DNA of 64,000 bases, taken from Serratia bockelmannii (lineage in GTDB: Bacteria; Pseudomonadota; Gammaproteobacteria; Enterobacterales; Enterobacteriaceae). A program made the position numbers and the translations under genes. Shown in pieces: positions 17,957-26,699 of the stretch. The notes beneath the pieces were generated by a model. It saw only the letters and a list, made by a program, of their open reading frames with translations. It made no database searches and was not told where the DNA came from. How positions within the stretch are numbered: the stretch's first letter is position 1; each line of letters begins with the position of its first letter. The DNA is taken from contig NZ_VOUX01000001.1 in NCBI RefSeq assembly GCF_008011855.1, forward strand, positions 248,001-312,000. The letters run 5' to 3'.

Positions 17957-18415
17957 TTAACGCAGCCCCATCCAGCTGGTGCAAACGCCTTCCGGCGGTT
18001 TGCCGGCGTACCAGCGTGGCAGCGTGGGGGCATCATGGTGCGATTCAGCCTGCGCCTCTATCGGCTGTGCCGGCCACTCCGCAACATCCCAGCGGGTGGT
18101 ACGGCGATACACCGCCGGGGTTTTACCGAACTGTTTCTTGAAGGCGCGTGAGAACGAAGGCTGAGAATCGAAATGGTATTGCAGGGCGATATCCAGGATC
18201 GGACGCGGGGTGGAGCGCAGCGCCTGCGCCGCCTGCGACAGGCGCCGCTCGCGGATATAGCTGCCGAGTGCGTGGCCGGTGGTGCTGCGGAACATGCGCT
18301 GCAGGTGCCATTTGGAGTAGCCCGACTTGGCGGCGACGTTATCCAGCAGCAGCGGTTGGTCCAGATGAGTTTCAATCCAGTCTAGTAAATCGTGAATGAT
18401 ATTGACGCGATCCAT
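17957..18415 (-). CDS. AraC/XylS-type regulator of the MarA/SoxS/Rob group
   Basis: A 152-residue protein. Residues 1-105 are the double helix-turn-helix DNA-binding domain of MarA/SoxS/RamA (HDLLDWIETHLDQPLLLDNVAAKSGYSKWHLQRMF, then PILDIALQYHFDSQPSFSRAFKKQFGKTPAVYRR). About 45 extra residues follow (PAQPIEAQAESHHDAPTLP...), which the minimal MarA and SoxS proteins lack, and which is much shorter than the Rob effector domain. It likely activates marbox promoters for efflux and stress genes. It is monocistronic. I do not assign a gene name. Confidence 0.85.
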   Translation of the reverse strand: MDRVNIIHDLLDWIETHLDQPLLLDNVAAKSGYSKWHLQRMFRSTTGHALGSYIRERRLSQAAQALRSTPRPILDIALQYHFDSQPSFSRAFKKQFGKTPAVYRRTTRWDVAEWPAQPIEAQAESHHDAPTLPRWYAGKPPEGVCTSWMGLR

Positions 18416-18577
18416 GGTTTTAGTTCTCCCGCAAAAACGACATTCAGGTCACAGTGACTTAGCTTAATTATCCAAGAATATACTTTGATAATAGGCGTGA
18501 GTGCGCCGTTACGCAAGGGTAAACCGGGGGTAAAAAGGTGGCCAAAAATGCTCTTTGAACGGCAGGGGGATAAAAGA

Positions 18578-18598
18578 AAGGCCGCATAAAGCGGCCTT
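18578..18598 (-). terminator. Intrinsic terminator after mqo
   Basis: An 8-bp inverted repeat (18578-18585 with 18591-18598, loop TTTAT on the minus strand) is followed on the minus strand by TCTTTTAT. It lies 22 bp after the mqo stop. Confidence 0.75.
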
Positions 18599-18620
18599 AT
18601 CAGTAGGAAGCGATGGAAAA

Positions 18621-20201
18621 TCAGTTAGTTTCCGGTTTCACTTCAATGTAGTTCAGACCCAGCACGCTGCTGGTGTAACCGCGGATCTTGTTGGTCATCT
18701 CGATATCGCCGTTCAGCTTGTGGCCGTAAGACGGGATGATCTCTTTCAGCTTGCTCTGCCATTCCGGCGTCGCCACTTTGTCTTTGAACACGGTTTCCAT
18801 CAGATGCAGCATGATCGGCGCAGCGGTAGAAGCGCCCGGCGAAGCACCCAGCAGAGCGGCGATGCTGCCGTCTTCAGAGCTGACGACTTCGGTGCCGAAC
18901 TGCAGCACGCCGCCTTTATCCGCGTCTTTCTTGATGATCTGTACGCGCTGGCCTGCGGTCCACAGCTTCCAGTCTGCCTGCTTGGCGTCCGGGAAGTACT
19001 CTTTCAACGCGGCGAAGCGATCGTCGTCGTTCATCATCAGCTGGCCGACCAGGTATTTCACCAGATCGAAGTTATCCAGACCGACGTGGGTCATCGGCAT
19101 CAGGTTCGAGGTGCTCAGCGAGTGCATCAGATCGAACAGCGAACCGTTCTTCAGGAACTTGCTGGAGAAGGTGGCGAACGGCCCGAACAGCAGCACGCGC
19201 TTGCCGTCCAGCATGCGGGTATCCAGGTGCGGCACGGACATCGGCGGCGAACCTACGCTGGCCAGGCCATACACTTTGGCCAGGTGCTGGTTGGCGATCG
19301 CCGGGTTGGTAGTGACCAGGAACTGGCCGCCGACCGGGAAGCCGCCGTAGCCGTCGGCTTCTGGGATGCCGGATTTCTGCAGCAGGGTCAGGGACGCGCC
19401 GCCTGCGCCGATGAACACGAACTTGGCGTTAACGGTGGTTTCTTTACCGTCGCGGTTCAGATCGGCAACGGTCACGCTCCAGGTTTGGTCGGCGTTGCGC
19501 TTAATGTCGCGCACTTCGTGGCTCAGGTTCAGCTTGAACTTGTCGCTGGCGCTCAGCGCGTCAACCAACTGGTGGGTGATCACGCCGAAGTTGACGTCGG
19601 TACCCAGCGGCATGCGGGTCGCGGCGATTTTCTGCGCCGGATCGCGGCCGTTCATCACCAGCGGCGCCCACTGCTTGATTTGCGCAGGGTCTTCGGAATA
19701 TTCCATGCCGCGGAACAGGGTGCTGTGCTGCAGCGCCGCGTAGCGTTTACGCAGGAAGTTGACGTTGTCGTCACCCCACACGAAGCTCATGTGCGGCACG
19801 CTGTTAATGAAGGATTTCGGATCTTTCAGGACAGCGTTTTTCACCTGATAAGACCAGAATTGGCGAGAGATTTCGAAAGACTCGTTGACCTTCACCGCCT
19901 TGCTGATGTCGATGGTGCCATCGGCTTTTTCCGGCGTGTAGTTCATTTCGCTAAAGGCGGAGTGGCCGGTACCGGCGTTGTTCCAGCCGTTGGAGCTCTC
20001 TTCCGCCACGCCGTTCATGCGCTCGTACATGTCGATGGTCCAGGTCGGCTCCAGCTCATGCAGATAGGTACCCAAAGTGGCGCTCATGATGCCGCCGCCG
20101 ATCAACACCACGTCGACGGTTTTATTCTTCTCTTCAGCCGCCGCCTGCTGCGTAACGCTAAACAGGCTGAGACTGAAAATCAGGACGAGTAATTTTCTCA
20201 T
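18621..20201 (-). CDS. mqo: Malate:quinone oxidoreductase
   Basis: A 526-residue FAD enzyme that oxidises malate to oxaloacetate and reduces the quinone pool, a membrane-peripheral step of the citric-acid cycle. The FAD motif is [19 protein letters not shown] (about residues 30-48), followed by the MQO marks [18 protein letters not shown] and [17 protein letters not shown]-terminal [16 protein letters not shown] fits the family. It starts with a hydrophobic leader ([25 protein letters not shown]) that looks like a signal peptide or membrane anchor, longer than in the enzyme of many bacteria. Monocistronic. Confidence 0.95.
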   Translation of the reverse strand: MRKLLVLIFSLSLFSVTQQAAAEEKNKTVDVVLIGGGIMSATLGTYLHELEPTWTIDMYERMNGVAEESSNGWNNAGTGHSAFSEMNYTPEKADGTIDISKAVKVNESFEISRQFWSYQVKNAVLKDPKSFINSVPHMSFVWGDDNVNFLRKRYAALQHSTLFRGMEYSEDPAQIKQWAPLVMNGRDPAQKIAATRMPLGTDVNFGVITHQLVDALSASDKFKLNLSHEVRDIKRNADQTWSVTVADLNRDGKETTVNAKFVFIGAGGASLTLLQKSGIPEADGYGGFPVGGQFLVTTNPAIANQHLAKVYGLASVGSPPMSVPHLDTRMLDGKRVLLFGPFATFSSKFLKNGSLFDLMHSLSTSNLMPMTHVGLDNFDLVKYLVGQLMMNDDDRFAALKEYFPDAKQADWKLWTAGQRVQIIKKDADKGGVLQFGTEVVSSEDGSIAALLGASPGASTAAPIMLHLMETVFKDKVATPEWQSKLKEIIPSYGHKLNGDIEMTNKIRGYTSSVLGLNYIEVKPETN

Positions 20202-20662
20202 TGAATTAAATCTCTTGTGTGTAAATTCTACTCATTGCAGGTGAAAGAATTTAGCGGGAGTTACCCTGGAAAATAATGAAGCCGACCGCCCGGCGTGAGC
20301 CGATAGGCAGCGATAATGCCTTTTTGTTAATAGGGTATTTAACGAAAAGTGAACTATTGCAGGCCGTCCGGATGCAAATTGATCGGTTCACGTTACTGGC
20401 GGGGTATTATTGTTTGCGAGAATGTTAAAAACTACTTTTGTAACTAAAAAAAATGAATATAAGCAAAAATAGGGCGGTTGCTGTCGCAGGAATAAACAGA
20501 GAGGGAAGAAAGGCCGTATAACCGCGTTATTTTAAGGGGTTAATTGTCACGCAATTAAACGTTATTTCGTTATCACACAATAATTGCGGTTAAATTGCAA
20601 ATACCTATCGGTAACCAATCATAAATGGCCGCCGTTGCGAGCGGCCATCGTTCAGCTGGCGG
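20202..20662. promoter_or_regulatory. AT-rich gap between phoA and mqo
   Basis: A 461-bp gene-free stretch. Near the phoA end there is a hairpin (20625-20632 with 20641-20648) that could end phoA transcription. Most of the rest is AT-rich with repeated TTAA/TTAAT words (around 20330-20345 and 20538-20600); ArcA and other global regulators bind such tracts, and mqo is known to respond to respiration, but I cannot name a site with confidence. The mqo promoter must lie here. Confidence 0.55.
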
Positions 20663-22090
20663 TTACTTGATGCCCATCGCATCGCGCATGGTGAAGAACA
20701 GATCGGTCTGATCGGTCAATCCCACCACGTTGGCGGCGTGCGGGCCGTAGGCCGCGACGCGCAACTGAGTGCCGGTATGCCCCTGCGACTCTTCTTCCGA
20801 GTTGCCGTAGCTGAGGGTCATCGGTGCGCCGTCTTTGGTGGTCAGTATCTGGGTCAGGCCCGGCGCTTTGGCGTTGGCGGCGACGATCTGGCTGGAGTGC
20901 GCGTGGTCGGCGGTGACGATCACCAGCGTGTTGCCGTCGGCGCGGGCGAAGGCCAGCGCTTTTTGCACCGCTTCGTCCAGATCGACGGTTTCACCAATCT
21001 GCCCGCACGGATTGGCGGCGTGATCCTGCTTATCGATCGACGCCCCCTCGACCTGCAGGAAGAAGCCGTTCGGGTTGTCTTTCAGCAGCGCGATCGCTTT
21101 GTCGGTCATCGCCGCCAGCGTTGGCGTGGCCGCGGTGCGCGCCGGGTTGTTTTCGCAGGTTACCGCCGGCTTGTCGAGGTTGCCGTGATAGCTGGCTTTC
21201 GGCCCCAGCCAGCGCACCGGCATGTTGCCGTCGGCGAACAGGCCCAGCAGCGGTTTTTGCTGATTGGCCAGGGTAACGGCCTGCAGTTCATCTGCGTTGC
21301 TCACCCACTGATAACCCTGTGCCGCCGCCTGGTCCTTCAGCGATTTTCCTTGCCATTCGCCGCTTTTCGCCAGCTGGTTGAAGGACTTCGCACCGCCTCC
21401 CAGCGTGACGTCGGCACGGGTTTTCAGCAGTTGCTCGGTGATCGAGCCGCGGCCGCCGTTTTCCAGCGCGTTAGCGGCACATTTCTCGCTGGTTTCTTCC
21501 GGGCCGTAGCATTTGCGCGAGGTGACGTGCGACACCAGCGCCGCCGGCGTGGCGTCCTGCAGTTCGGCGGTGGAGACGTTGCCGGTGGCCTTGCCGGCCG
21601 CCTTGGCGATCTCCAGCAGCGTTGGCTGGTCTTTGCCGTTCACGTCCACGCCGAGCGCACCGTTATAGGTTTTCACCCCGGTGGCCCAGGCGGTGGCCGA
21701 GGCGGCGGAGTCGGTCACGTAATCCGGCTTGTGGGTTTTCTTGTCCAGCGAGTAGTGGGTGTATTGCCCGGTCAGCGGCAGGGCGTCGATGCCCTTGAAG
21801 TAACCGCCTGCGCCTTCAGCGTAGTTGCGCGCGGCGGTGATCTCGGAATCCCCCATGCCGTCGCCGATCAGCAGGATCACGTTTTTCACCGTTTTGTCCG
21901 ACAGCGACGCTTTCAGCGCGGCGGTCTGATCGCCGGCCAGGCGACGGGCGCCGCCCGGCTCGGTGAGGGTGCCGCGCGCGGCGCGCTCGGTCAGGCCATC
22001 GGCATTGGCCGAGGTTTCCGCCGCGATGGCGGAGGAACAGAGCAGGGCGGACAGCACGGCGCCGGCGATCAGGGATACAGCAGGTTGCAT
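20663..22090 (-). CDS. phoA: Periplasmic alkaline phosphatase PhoA
   Basis: A 475-residue alkaline phosphatase. A signal peptide ends at about residue 23 (SSAIAAETS). The catalytic Ser lies in [11 protein letters not shown], the first metal Asp in [11 protein letters not shown], and other metal ligands in [25 protein letters not shown] and [15 protein letters not shown]. Cys pairs for the two disulfides are present ([11 protein letters not shown] and CENN...CGQ). It releases inorganic phosphate from phosphomonoesters in the periplasm. A Pho box sits about 74 bp ahead, so it is a PhoB target. Confidence 0.96.
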   Translation of the reverse strand: MQPAVSLIAGAVLSALLCSSAIAAETSANADGLTERAARGTLTEPGGARRLAGDQTAALKASLSDKTVKNVILLIGDGMGDSEITAARNYAEGAGGYFKGIDALPLTGQYTHYSLDKKTHKPDYVTDSAASATAWATGVKTYNGALGVDVNGKDQPTLLEIAKAAGKATGNVSTAELQDATPAALVSHVTSRKCYGPEETSEKCAANALENGGRGSITEQLLKTRADVTLGGGAKSFNQLAKSGEWQGKSLKDQAAAQGYQWVSNADELQAVTLANQQKPLLGLFADGNMPVRWLGPKASYHGNLDKPAVTCENNPARTAATPTLAAMTDKAIALLKDNPNGFFLQVEGASIDKQDHAANPCGQIGETVDLDEAVQKALAFARADGNTLVIVTADHAHSSQIVAANAKAPGLTQILTTKDGAPMTLSYGNSEEESQGHTGTQLRVAAYGPHAANVVGLTDQTDLFFTMRDAMGIK

Positions 22091-22163
22091 GGGTAAGCTC
22101 CTTGTCGTAATACAACAATGTAAATAACATCAAATTGTTACGAAAGGAGAGTAGAGCAGGGGG

Positions 22164-22182
22164 ATGACAATTTTATGACAAT
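22164..22182 (-). promoter_or_regulatory. Pho box upstream of phoA
   Basis: On the minus strand the sequence TTGTCATAAAATTGTCATC has two TTGTCAT repeats spaced 11 bp start to start, the PhoB-binding pattern, and is nearly the E. coli phoA box. It is about 74 bp ahead of the phoA start, leaving room for a sigma-70 -10 box. Confidence 0.85.
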
Positions 22183-22220
22183 GAAAGACGGGACGGTCCG
22201 ATGGCCATCCCGTGTGACGA

Positions 22221-22928
22221 TCAGGCCGCGCGCGCCGGGATAGCGAGCCCACGCTGCACCGCCGGCCGCGCTAAACCGCGCTCCAGCCACTGCGCGACGC
22301 GCGGGAAGCTGTCGAACTCCACCAGATCGCGCGCCTCATAGAAGCCGATCAGGTTGCGCACCCAGCCCAGCAGCGAGATATCGGCGATGGTGTAGTCTGC
22401 GCCCATGATCCAGTCACGGCCCTCCAGGCGCGTTTCCAACACACCAAGCAGGCGTTTCGATTCGTTTTTGTAACGCTCCAGCGGCCGCTTGTCTTCATAT
22501 TCGCGCCCGGCGAATTTATGGAAGAAACCGAGCTGGCCGAACATCGGGCCGACGGCGGCCATCTGGAAGAACACCCACTGAATGGTTTCATAACGCTGGG
22601 CTGGATCCTGCGGCAGGAAGCGGCCGCTCTTTTCCGCCAGGTAGAGCAGAATGGCGCCGGATTCGAACAGCGGCAGCGGCCGGCCGCCGGGGCCGTCGGG
22701 ATCGATGATCGCCGGGATCTTGCCGTTCGGATTCAGCGCCAGGAATTCCGGCGTCCAGGTTTCGTTGTTGCCGATGTCGATTAGGTGCGCTTCATAAGGC
22801 AGGCCGATCTCTTCCAGCATGATGGAGACTTTGACGCCGTTCGGCGTCGGCAGAGAGTAGAGCTGCAGCCATTCCGGATGCTGAGCCGGCCAGCGTTTGA
22901 CGATCGGGAATTGGGTGGAATCGAGCAT
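22221..22928 (-). CDS. Glutathione S-transferase, YghU/YfcG (Nu-class) type
   Basis: A 235-residue GST. The thioredoxin-like N-terminal half has LYSLPTPNGVKVSIMLEEIGLPYEAHLIDI and NPNGKIPAIIDP, with the cis-Pro, and ESGAILLYLAEK for glutathione binding. The N-capping motif of the helical half is DYTIADISLLGWV. The threonine-asparagine TPNG replaces the usual catalytic Tyr/Ser/Cys, as in the Nu class, which has disulfide-bond reductase activity in E. coli YfcG/YghU. The cellular substrate is unknown. Monocistronic. Confidence 0.88.
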   Translation of the reverse strand: MLDSTQFPIVKRWPAQHPEWLQLYSLPTPNGVKVSIMLEEIGLPYEAHLIDIGNNETWTPEFLALNPNGKIPAIIDPDGPGGRPLPLFESGAILLYLAEKSGRFLPQDPAQRYETIQWVFFQMAAVGPMFGQLGFFHKFAGREYEDKRPLERYKNESKRLLGVLETRLEGRDWIMGADYTIADISLLGWVRNLIGFYEARDLVEFDSFPRVAQWLERGLARPAVQRGLAIPARAA

Positions 22929-23002
22929 GGGAACTCCTCGGGTTGGCGGGGTCGCTTAAGCGTACCCCTAGAGTATTGCAGTAAAACTACCCTGTCGCCG
23001 GG

Positions 23003-23686
23003 TTACACCGTGAGGTCAAAATGTGCGGCCAGCGCTTTTTTACCGGCGGGGGTCAGCTGCAGCTCGCGGCTGTCGAGCCGGCGAAGGATCCAGCCGCGTT
23101 GGATAAAGGCGGCCAACAGCGCGGCGCCCAGCGCGCCGCCGAGGTGAGATCGGCGCTCGCTCCAGTCCAGACAGCCGCAGGCGAAACGGCGGCGAGTGGG
23201 CGCGGGGGAGCAATCGACGCCCAGCCGCGTCAGCGCGGTCTGACCGGCGTCGCTTAATCGGTAGTCTTCTTCACCGGTCAGCCAGTTCAGCGCATGCAGC
23301 CGATCGTGCAGCTTCACCGCCACCTCGCCCGCCATATGGTCGTAGCAGGTGCGGGCATATTGCAGCGTGGTGGGCGTGCTGCTTTTCACCGACGGGCGCG
23401 GTACGCCCGCCAGCGCCATCAAGCCTTCCAGCGCGTCGGCCACCGGCTGACCGGCCAGCCGGAAATAGCGGTAGCGCCCCTGTTTGACGCAGGCGATCAG
23501 CCGCTGCTCCAGCAGTTTCGCCAGATGCGCGCTGGCGGTGGACGGGGCGACCTCGACCGCCGCGCTGAGCTCGGTGGCGGTGTAGGCGCGCCCGTCCATC
23601 AACAGGCACAGCATGCGCGCCCGGGTGCGGTCGGCGATGGCGGCGCTCAGCGCCGCTAAACGATCTTCAATGTCGATGTTATGCAT
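23003..23686 (-). CDS. ArsR-family winged-helix regulator
   Basis: A 227-residue protein, twice the length of a minimal ArsR. The N-terminal winged helix is clear (DRTRARMLCLLMDGRAYTATELSAAVEVAPSTASAHLAKLLEQRLI, about residues 17-62, then GRYRYFRL as the wing). The C-terminal 130 residues have Cys and His residues (DCSPAPTRRRFACGCLDWSERRSHLGG) that might bind a metal or sense thiols, though this is speculative. A 9-bp dyad overlaps its start codon, so it probably represses itself and perhaps the divergent monooxygenase-like gene. Confidence 0.85.
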   Translation of the reverse strand: MHNIDIEDRLAALSAAIADRTRARMLCLLMDGRAYTATELSAAVEVAPSTASAHLAKLLEQRLIACVKQGRYRYFRLAGQPVADALEGLMALAGVPRPSVKSSTPTTLQYARTCYDHMAGEVAVKLHDRLHALNWLTGEEDYRLSDAGQTALTRLGVDCSPAPTRRRFACGCLDWSERRSHLGGALGAALLAAFIQRGWILRRLDSRELQLTPAGKKALAAHFDLTV

Positions 23687-23709
23687 ACTTCGAGGTTAGA
23701 CGAAGTATG
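23684..23709. promoter_or_regulatory. Dyad over the ArsR-type start codon (CATACTTCG-N8-CGAAGTATG)
   Basis: A perfect 9-bp inverted repeat (23684-23692 with 23701-23709) whose left arm contains the start codon of the ArsR-type gene. ArsR-type repressors bind 12-2-12-like dyads at their own promoters, so this is the likely autoregulatory operator. It lies about 150 bp from the divergent ABM-domain gene. Confidence 0.65.
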
Positions 23710-23860
23710 GCTGCGCGTCCATCGTTAGTCTGTGGTTATCGCACTCTGGTGCTGTGCGTCCGTGTCCGCTTGATATTGATGAGCGGGCGTTGGAATCGGT
23801 GCGGTGGCGCCATTCTTACCATGCGTGCGTACCGGAATTTTACCGTGAGAGGAGACGATA

Positions 23861-24208
23861 ATGATCGCCGTGATTTTTGAACTGCAGGCTGCCGACGGGC
23901 AGCGCGATACCTATCTGGCGCTGGCGGCGGAGCTGAAGCCGCTGTTGGCGCAGATCGACGGATTCATTTCCATCGAGCGCTTTCAAAGCCTGGCCGATCC
24001 CGCGCGCCTGCTGTCGCTCTCTTTCTGGCGCGACGAGGCGGCGGTGCAGCAGTGGCGCAATCTCGAGCAGCATCGCGCGGCACAGGCGCGCGGCCGTGGC
24101 GAGGTGCTGGCGCAGTATCGGCTGCGGGTGGCGGAGGTGGTGCGGGATTACGGGCTGGAGAGACGCGACCAGGCGCCGCAGGATAGCCGTTGCTATCACC
24201 GCACCTGA
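23861..24208 (+). CDS. Antibiotic biosynthesis monooxygenase (ABM)-domain protein
   Basis: A 115-residue protein of the dimeric alpha/beta-barrel (ferredoxin-like) fold: IAVIFELQAADGQRDTYLALAAELKPLLAQIDGFISIERF and LLSLSFWRDEAAVQQWRNLEQHR are typical of the ABM family. Such small proteins range from heme-degrading to quinone-forming monooxygenases, and many have no known reaction. GGAG stands ahead of the start. It is divergent from the ArsR-type gene, which may control it. Confidence 0.8.
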   Translation: MIAVIFELQAADGQRDTYLALAAELKPLLAQIDGFISIERFQSLADPARLLSLSFWRDEAAVQQWRNLEQHRAAQARGRGEVLAQYRLRVAEVVRDYGLERRDQAPQDSRCYHRT

Positions 24209-24210
24209 AA

Positions 24211-24233
24211 AAAGCCCGCTGACGGCGGGCTTT
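24211..24233. terminator. Bidirectional intrinsic terminator
   Basis: A 9-bp inverted repeat (24211-24219 with 24225-24233) with A-run before and TTT after, between the converging ABM gene and the isochorismatase-like gene. Confidence 0.85.
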
Positions 24234-24239
24234 CGTCCG

Positions 24240-24971
24240 CTATTTCGCTTCGCTGCCCACCTTCATCGCTCCGGCGTAGCTGGCGCCCATTCCCCAGGCG
24301 GCGCCGTGGTCGCGGGCGATCTGCAATACGCCCCCCGCCGTGGCCTTGCGGCTCCAGTCCTGCTGCCATTCCAGCATCAACGCCACCCAGTTGATAGGGG
24401 TGGCGCCCGCCTGTATCAGGCGCTGCATGGCGTTGTTTTGGCTATCTGGCGTAATGTCGCCGGTGACGTCCGACAGAATATAAACCTCATACCCCTCGCC
24501 CAGGGCTGACAGCGCCGGCAGCATCACGCAGCTGGCGGTCCACAGCCCGCCGATGATGATTTTCTTGCGGCCGGATTGTTTAATCAGATCCACCACGCGC
24601 CGATCCTGCCAGACGTTGATGGCGGTGCGATCGTACACCTGCAGGTCCGGGCGTGCCTGCGTCACTTGCTGGAATACCGGCCCGGCGAAGCTTTTGGCGT
24701 TGGCCGAGGCCAGAATGGTCGGCACGTTGAACACCTTGGCGGCCTTGGCGATGCCGGCGGCGTTATTCACCAGATTGGTTTGATCGATAGAGGAAATGGT
24801 CATGCCGAACATGTCCTGCAGATCGACCAGCAGCAACAGGCTGTTGTCGGCGGTCAGCGGTTGCACATAACCCGCCTGGCGGCTATCGGCGGCGGGGGAT
24901 TGCGCCAGCGCGGCGACGGGGGCGGCGGCGGCGCTCAGGCCGAGCATCAGGGCGATTAGGGTCTTTTTCAT
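24240..24971 (-). CDS. Secreted isochorismatase-family hydrolase (YcaC-like)
   Basis: A 243-residue protein with a signal peptide (MKKTLIALMLGLSAAAAPVAALAQ). The isochorismatase/cysteine-hydrolase fold follows: catalytic Asp in LLLLVDLQDMFG, and the nucleophilic Cys in GGLWTASCVMLPALSAL, as in YcaC-like proteins, with a downstream SDVTGDITPDSQNNAMQRL segment. Most family members are cytoplasmic, so export is notable. The start at 24971 has GGAG six bases ahead. It is divergent from a LysR-type regulator that probably controls it. The substrate is not known. Confidence 0.83.
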   Translation of the reverse strand: MKKTLIALMLGLSAAAAPVAALAQSPAADSRQAGYVQPLTADNSLLLLVDLQDMFGMTISSIDQTNLVNNAAGIAKAAKVFNVPTILASANAKSFAGPVFQQVTQARPDLQVYDRTAINVWQDRRVVDLIKQSGRKKIIIGGLWTASCVMLPALSALGEGYEVYILSDVTGDITPDSQNNAMQRLIQAGATPINWVALMLEWQQDWSRKATAGGVLQIARDHGAAWGMGASYAGAMKVGSEAK

Positions 24972-25103
24972 TATTAACTCCATGATTATCAGTAGATTAA
25001 ATTCACTTCCCACTCAGGGAAGCGGTTGAATGAAGTCTACTGAGGTTGTTGAGGTTAATAATCTGTGTTTTATTGAATTTATAATTAACCAATAGGACAT
25101 AAT

Positions 25104-26000
25104 ATGGACGTGCTACTGACGATGCGCGCCTTTCGCCGCGTGGTTGAGCGCAACAGTTTCTATAAGGCGGCGGAGGATCTGGCGATCACGCCGGCGGCGT
25201 TGAGCAAGCAGATTAAGCAGTTGGAGAGCCGATTGGGTACGTTGTTGCTGGTGCGCACCACCCGCAGCATGAGCCTGACCGAAGCCGGGCAGCTCTATTA
25301 CCAGGAAGCCTGCCGGTTGCTTGGCGAGTTCGACGCGCTGGAGCAGACGGTTGCCGCCAGCGCGCAGCAGGTCTCCGGCACGCTGCGGGTCAATGCGCCG
25401 CTCTCGTTCGGCCTGACGGTGCTGTCGCCGCTGCTGCCGCCGTTTATGCAACGCTACCCGCAGCTGCAGGTGGAACTGACGCTGGACGACAGGGTATTGG
25501 ACGTAGTGGCGGCCGGTTTCGATATTTCCTTGCGCATTCGCCGACGGCTGCCGGATTCTTCCCTCAGCGCCCGGGCGCTGGGTGACGTGCACCAGCGAAT
25601 TTGCGCCGCGCCCGGCTATTTGGCGCAGCACGGCGTGCCGCAAACGCCTAATGAATTGCCGCGGCACAGCTGTCTGGCCTATTCCCTGGCAGAAAAGCCG
25701 GGGCAGTGGCAGTTCACCGCCGGCGAGGAGAGCCTGAGCGTGACGTTCACTCCCCGGCTGATCGCCAACAACAGCCTGATGCTGCGGGATATGCTGGTGG
25801 CGGGACTGGGCATCGGTTCGCTGCCGTCGTTTGTGGCGGATCCCGAGATCGCCGCCGGCAGACTGGTGCGGCTGTTCCCTGAACAGATTGCCGACGTGCA
25901 TCAGGTCTTCGCGGTTTACCCGACGCGCCGGCATGTGCAGCAGAAAGTGAGTTTATTCACCGAGTTTGTGCGAGAACAGGGATTGATGACGGCGAATTGA
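25104..26000 (+). CDS. LysR-type transcriptional regulator
   Basis: A 298-residue LTTR. The N-terminal helix-turn-helix is typical (MRAFRRVVERNSFYKAAEDLAITPAALSKQIKQLESRLGTLLLVRTTRSMSLTEAG), followed by the co-inducer-binding domain with the YPQLQVELTLDDRVLDVVAAGFDISLRI block, typical of the subgroup whose members often act on dehydrogenase or hydrolase genes. It is divergent from the secreted isochorismatase-like gene with 132 bp between the two starts, the classic LTTR-target arrangement. The effector is unknown. Confidence 0.88.
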   Translation: MDVLLTMRAFRRVVERNSFYKAAEDLAITPAALSKQIKQLESRLGTLLLVRTTRSMSLTEAGQLYYQEACRLLGEFDALEQTVAASAQQVSGTLRVNAPLSFGLTVLSPLLPPFMQRYPQLQVELTLDDRVLDVVAAGFDISLRIRRRLPDSSLSARALGDVHQRICAAPGYLAQHGVPQTPNELPRHSCLAYSLAEKPGQWQFTAGEESLSVTFTPRLIANNSLMLRDMLVAGLGIGSLPSFVADPEIAAGRLVRLFPEQIADVHQVFAVYPTRRHVQQKVSLFTEFVREQGLMTAN

Positions 26001-26110
26001 CAACGGTGCACGGTTGTCATATTCATTAGCTATGAAAAAATCCTACCGCTCATTCGCGCTAATTATTATCACCCGTCTCCAAAGGGTGGGATAGCGCGTG
26101 TGTCGCCAAT

Positions 26111-26136
26111 AAAAACCCGCCGGCAGGCGGGTTTTT
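26111..26136 (+). terminator. Intrinsic terminator after the LysR-type gene
   Basis: An 11-bp inverted repeat (26111-26121 with 26126-26136) with A-run and T-run flanks, in the 169-bp gap between the LysR-type gene and the kinase-like gene. Confidence 0.85.
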
Positions 26137-26169
26137 ATTATCCCCTTCCGGCAACGACCGGAGAACGTC

Positions 26170-26667
26170 ATGCAAACCTACCCTGCAGTTTTACACCTGA
26201 TGTGCGGCAAGGCCGGCGCAGGCAAATCGACGCTGGCGCAGCGTTTGGCGCAGCGGCCGCAAACGCTGTTGCTGGTCGAAGATGCATGGCTGGCGACGCT
26301 GTATGAACAGGAAATGGCCAGCCTGCAAGACTATGCGCGCTGTTCCGAACGGTTACGGCGGGCGCTGGGCGGGCACCTTTTTCAGCTGCTGCGCGGCGGT
26401 TGGTCCGTGGCGCTCGATTTTCCGATGAATACGCCGGACAGGCGGCGCTGGGCCAAAGCGTTGGCGGAGGAGGCCGGCGTCGCACACTGCCTGCACTTTC
26501 TCGATGTCAGCCATGCGCAGTGCCTGAGCAGGATAACGCTGAGAAATGCGCGCGGCGAGCACCCGTTTACACTGAGCGAAGCGGAGTTTGAGCGCCTGGC
26601 GCAGTACTTTGTTCCCCCGGCGGAAGAGGAAGGGATGACTATCTTGCGTTATGGCGAACAGGACTGA
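26170..26667 (+). CDS. P-loop ATPase / small kinase-like protein
   Basis: A 165-residue protein with a Walker A motif close to the N-terminus (LMCGKAGAGKSTLAQRL, about residues 10-26). The general layout resembles the AAA_33 / zeta-toxin-like nucleoside or small-molecule kinases: a Walker-B-like SVALDFPMNTPDRRR in the middle and a lid-like Arg-rich stretch (CLSRITLRNARGEHPFTL). The phosphate acceptor cannot be deduced. No antitoxin-like partner gene is beside it, so I favour a metabolic kinase over a toxin. Confidence 0.75.
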   Translation: MQTYPAVLHLMCGKAGAGKSTLAQRLAQRPQTLLLVEDAWLATLYEQEMASLQDYARCSERLRRALGGHLFQLLRGGWSVALDFPMNTPDRRRWAKALAEEAGVAHCLHFLDVSHAQCLSRITLRNARGEHPFTLSEAEFERLAQYFVPPAEEEGMTILRYGEQD

Positions 26668-26670
26668 AAA

Positions 26671-26691
26671 CCGGCGCCATGACGGCGCCGG
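26671..26691 (-). terminator. Intrinsic terminator for the YjhQ-like gene
   Basis: An 8-bp inverted repeat (26671-26678 with 26684-26691). Read on the minus strand it is followed by TTTTC, so it ends transcription coming from the acetyltransferase gene. Confidence 0.7.
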
Positions 26692-26699
26692 CAACAGGG

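Noticed and set aside
18555-20192. 545-codon open frame antisense to mqo
   Set aside because: It is a mirror of the high-GC third positions of mqo; the sense frame is a full-length known enzyme. Similar long antisense frames over phoA, betT, betB, betA and ybiT were dropped for the same reason.
26170-26667. Zeta-type toxin
   Set aside because: The P-loop fold is similar, but there is no antitoxin gene beside it and no clear toxin-specific motif.
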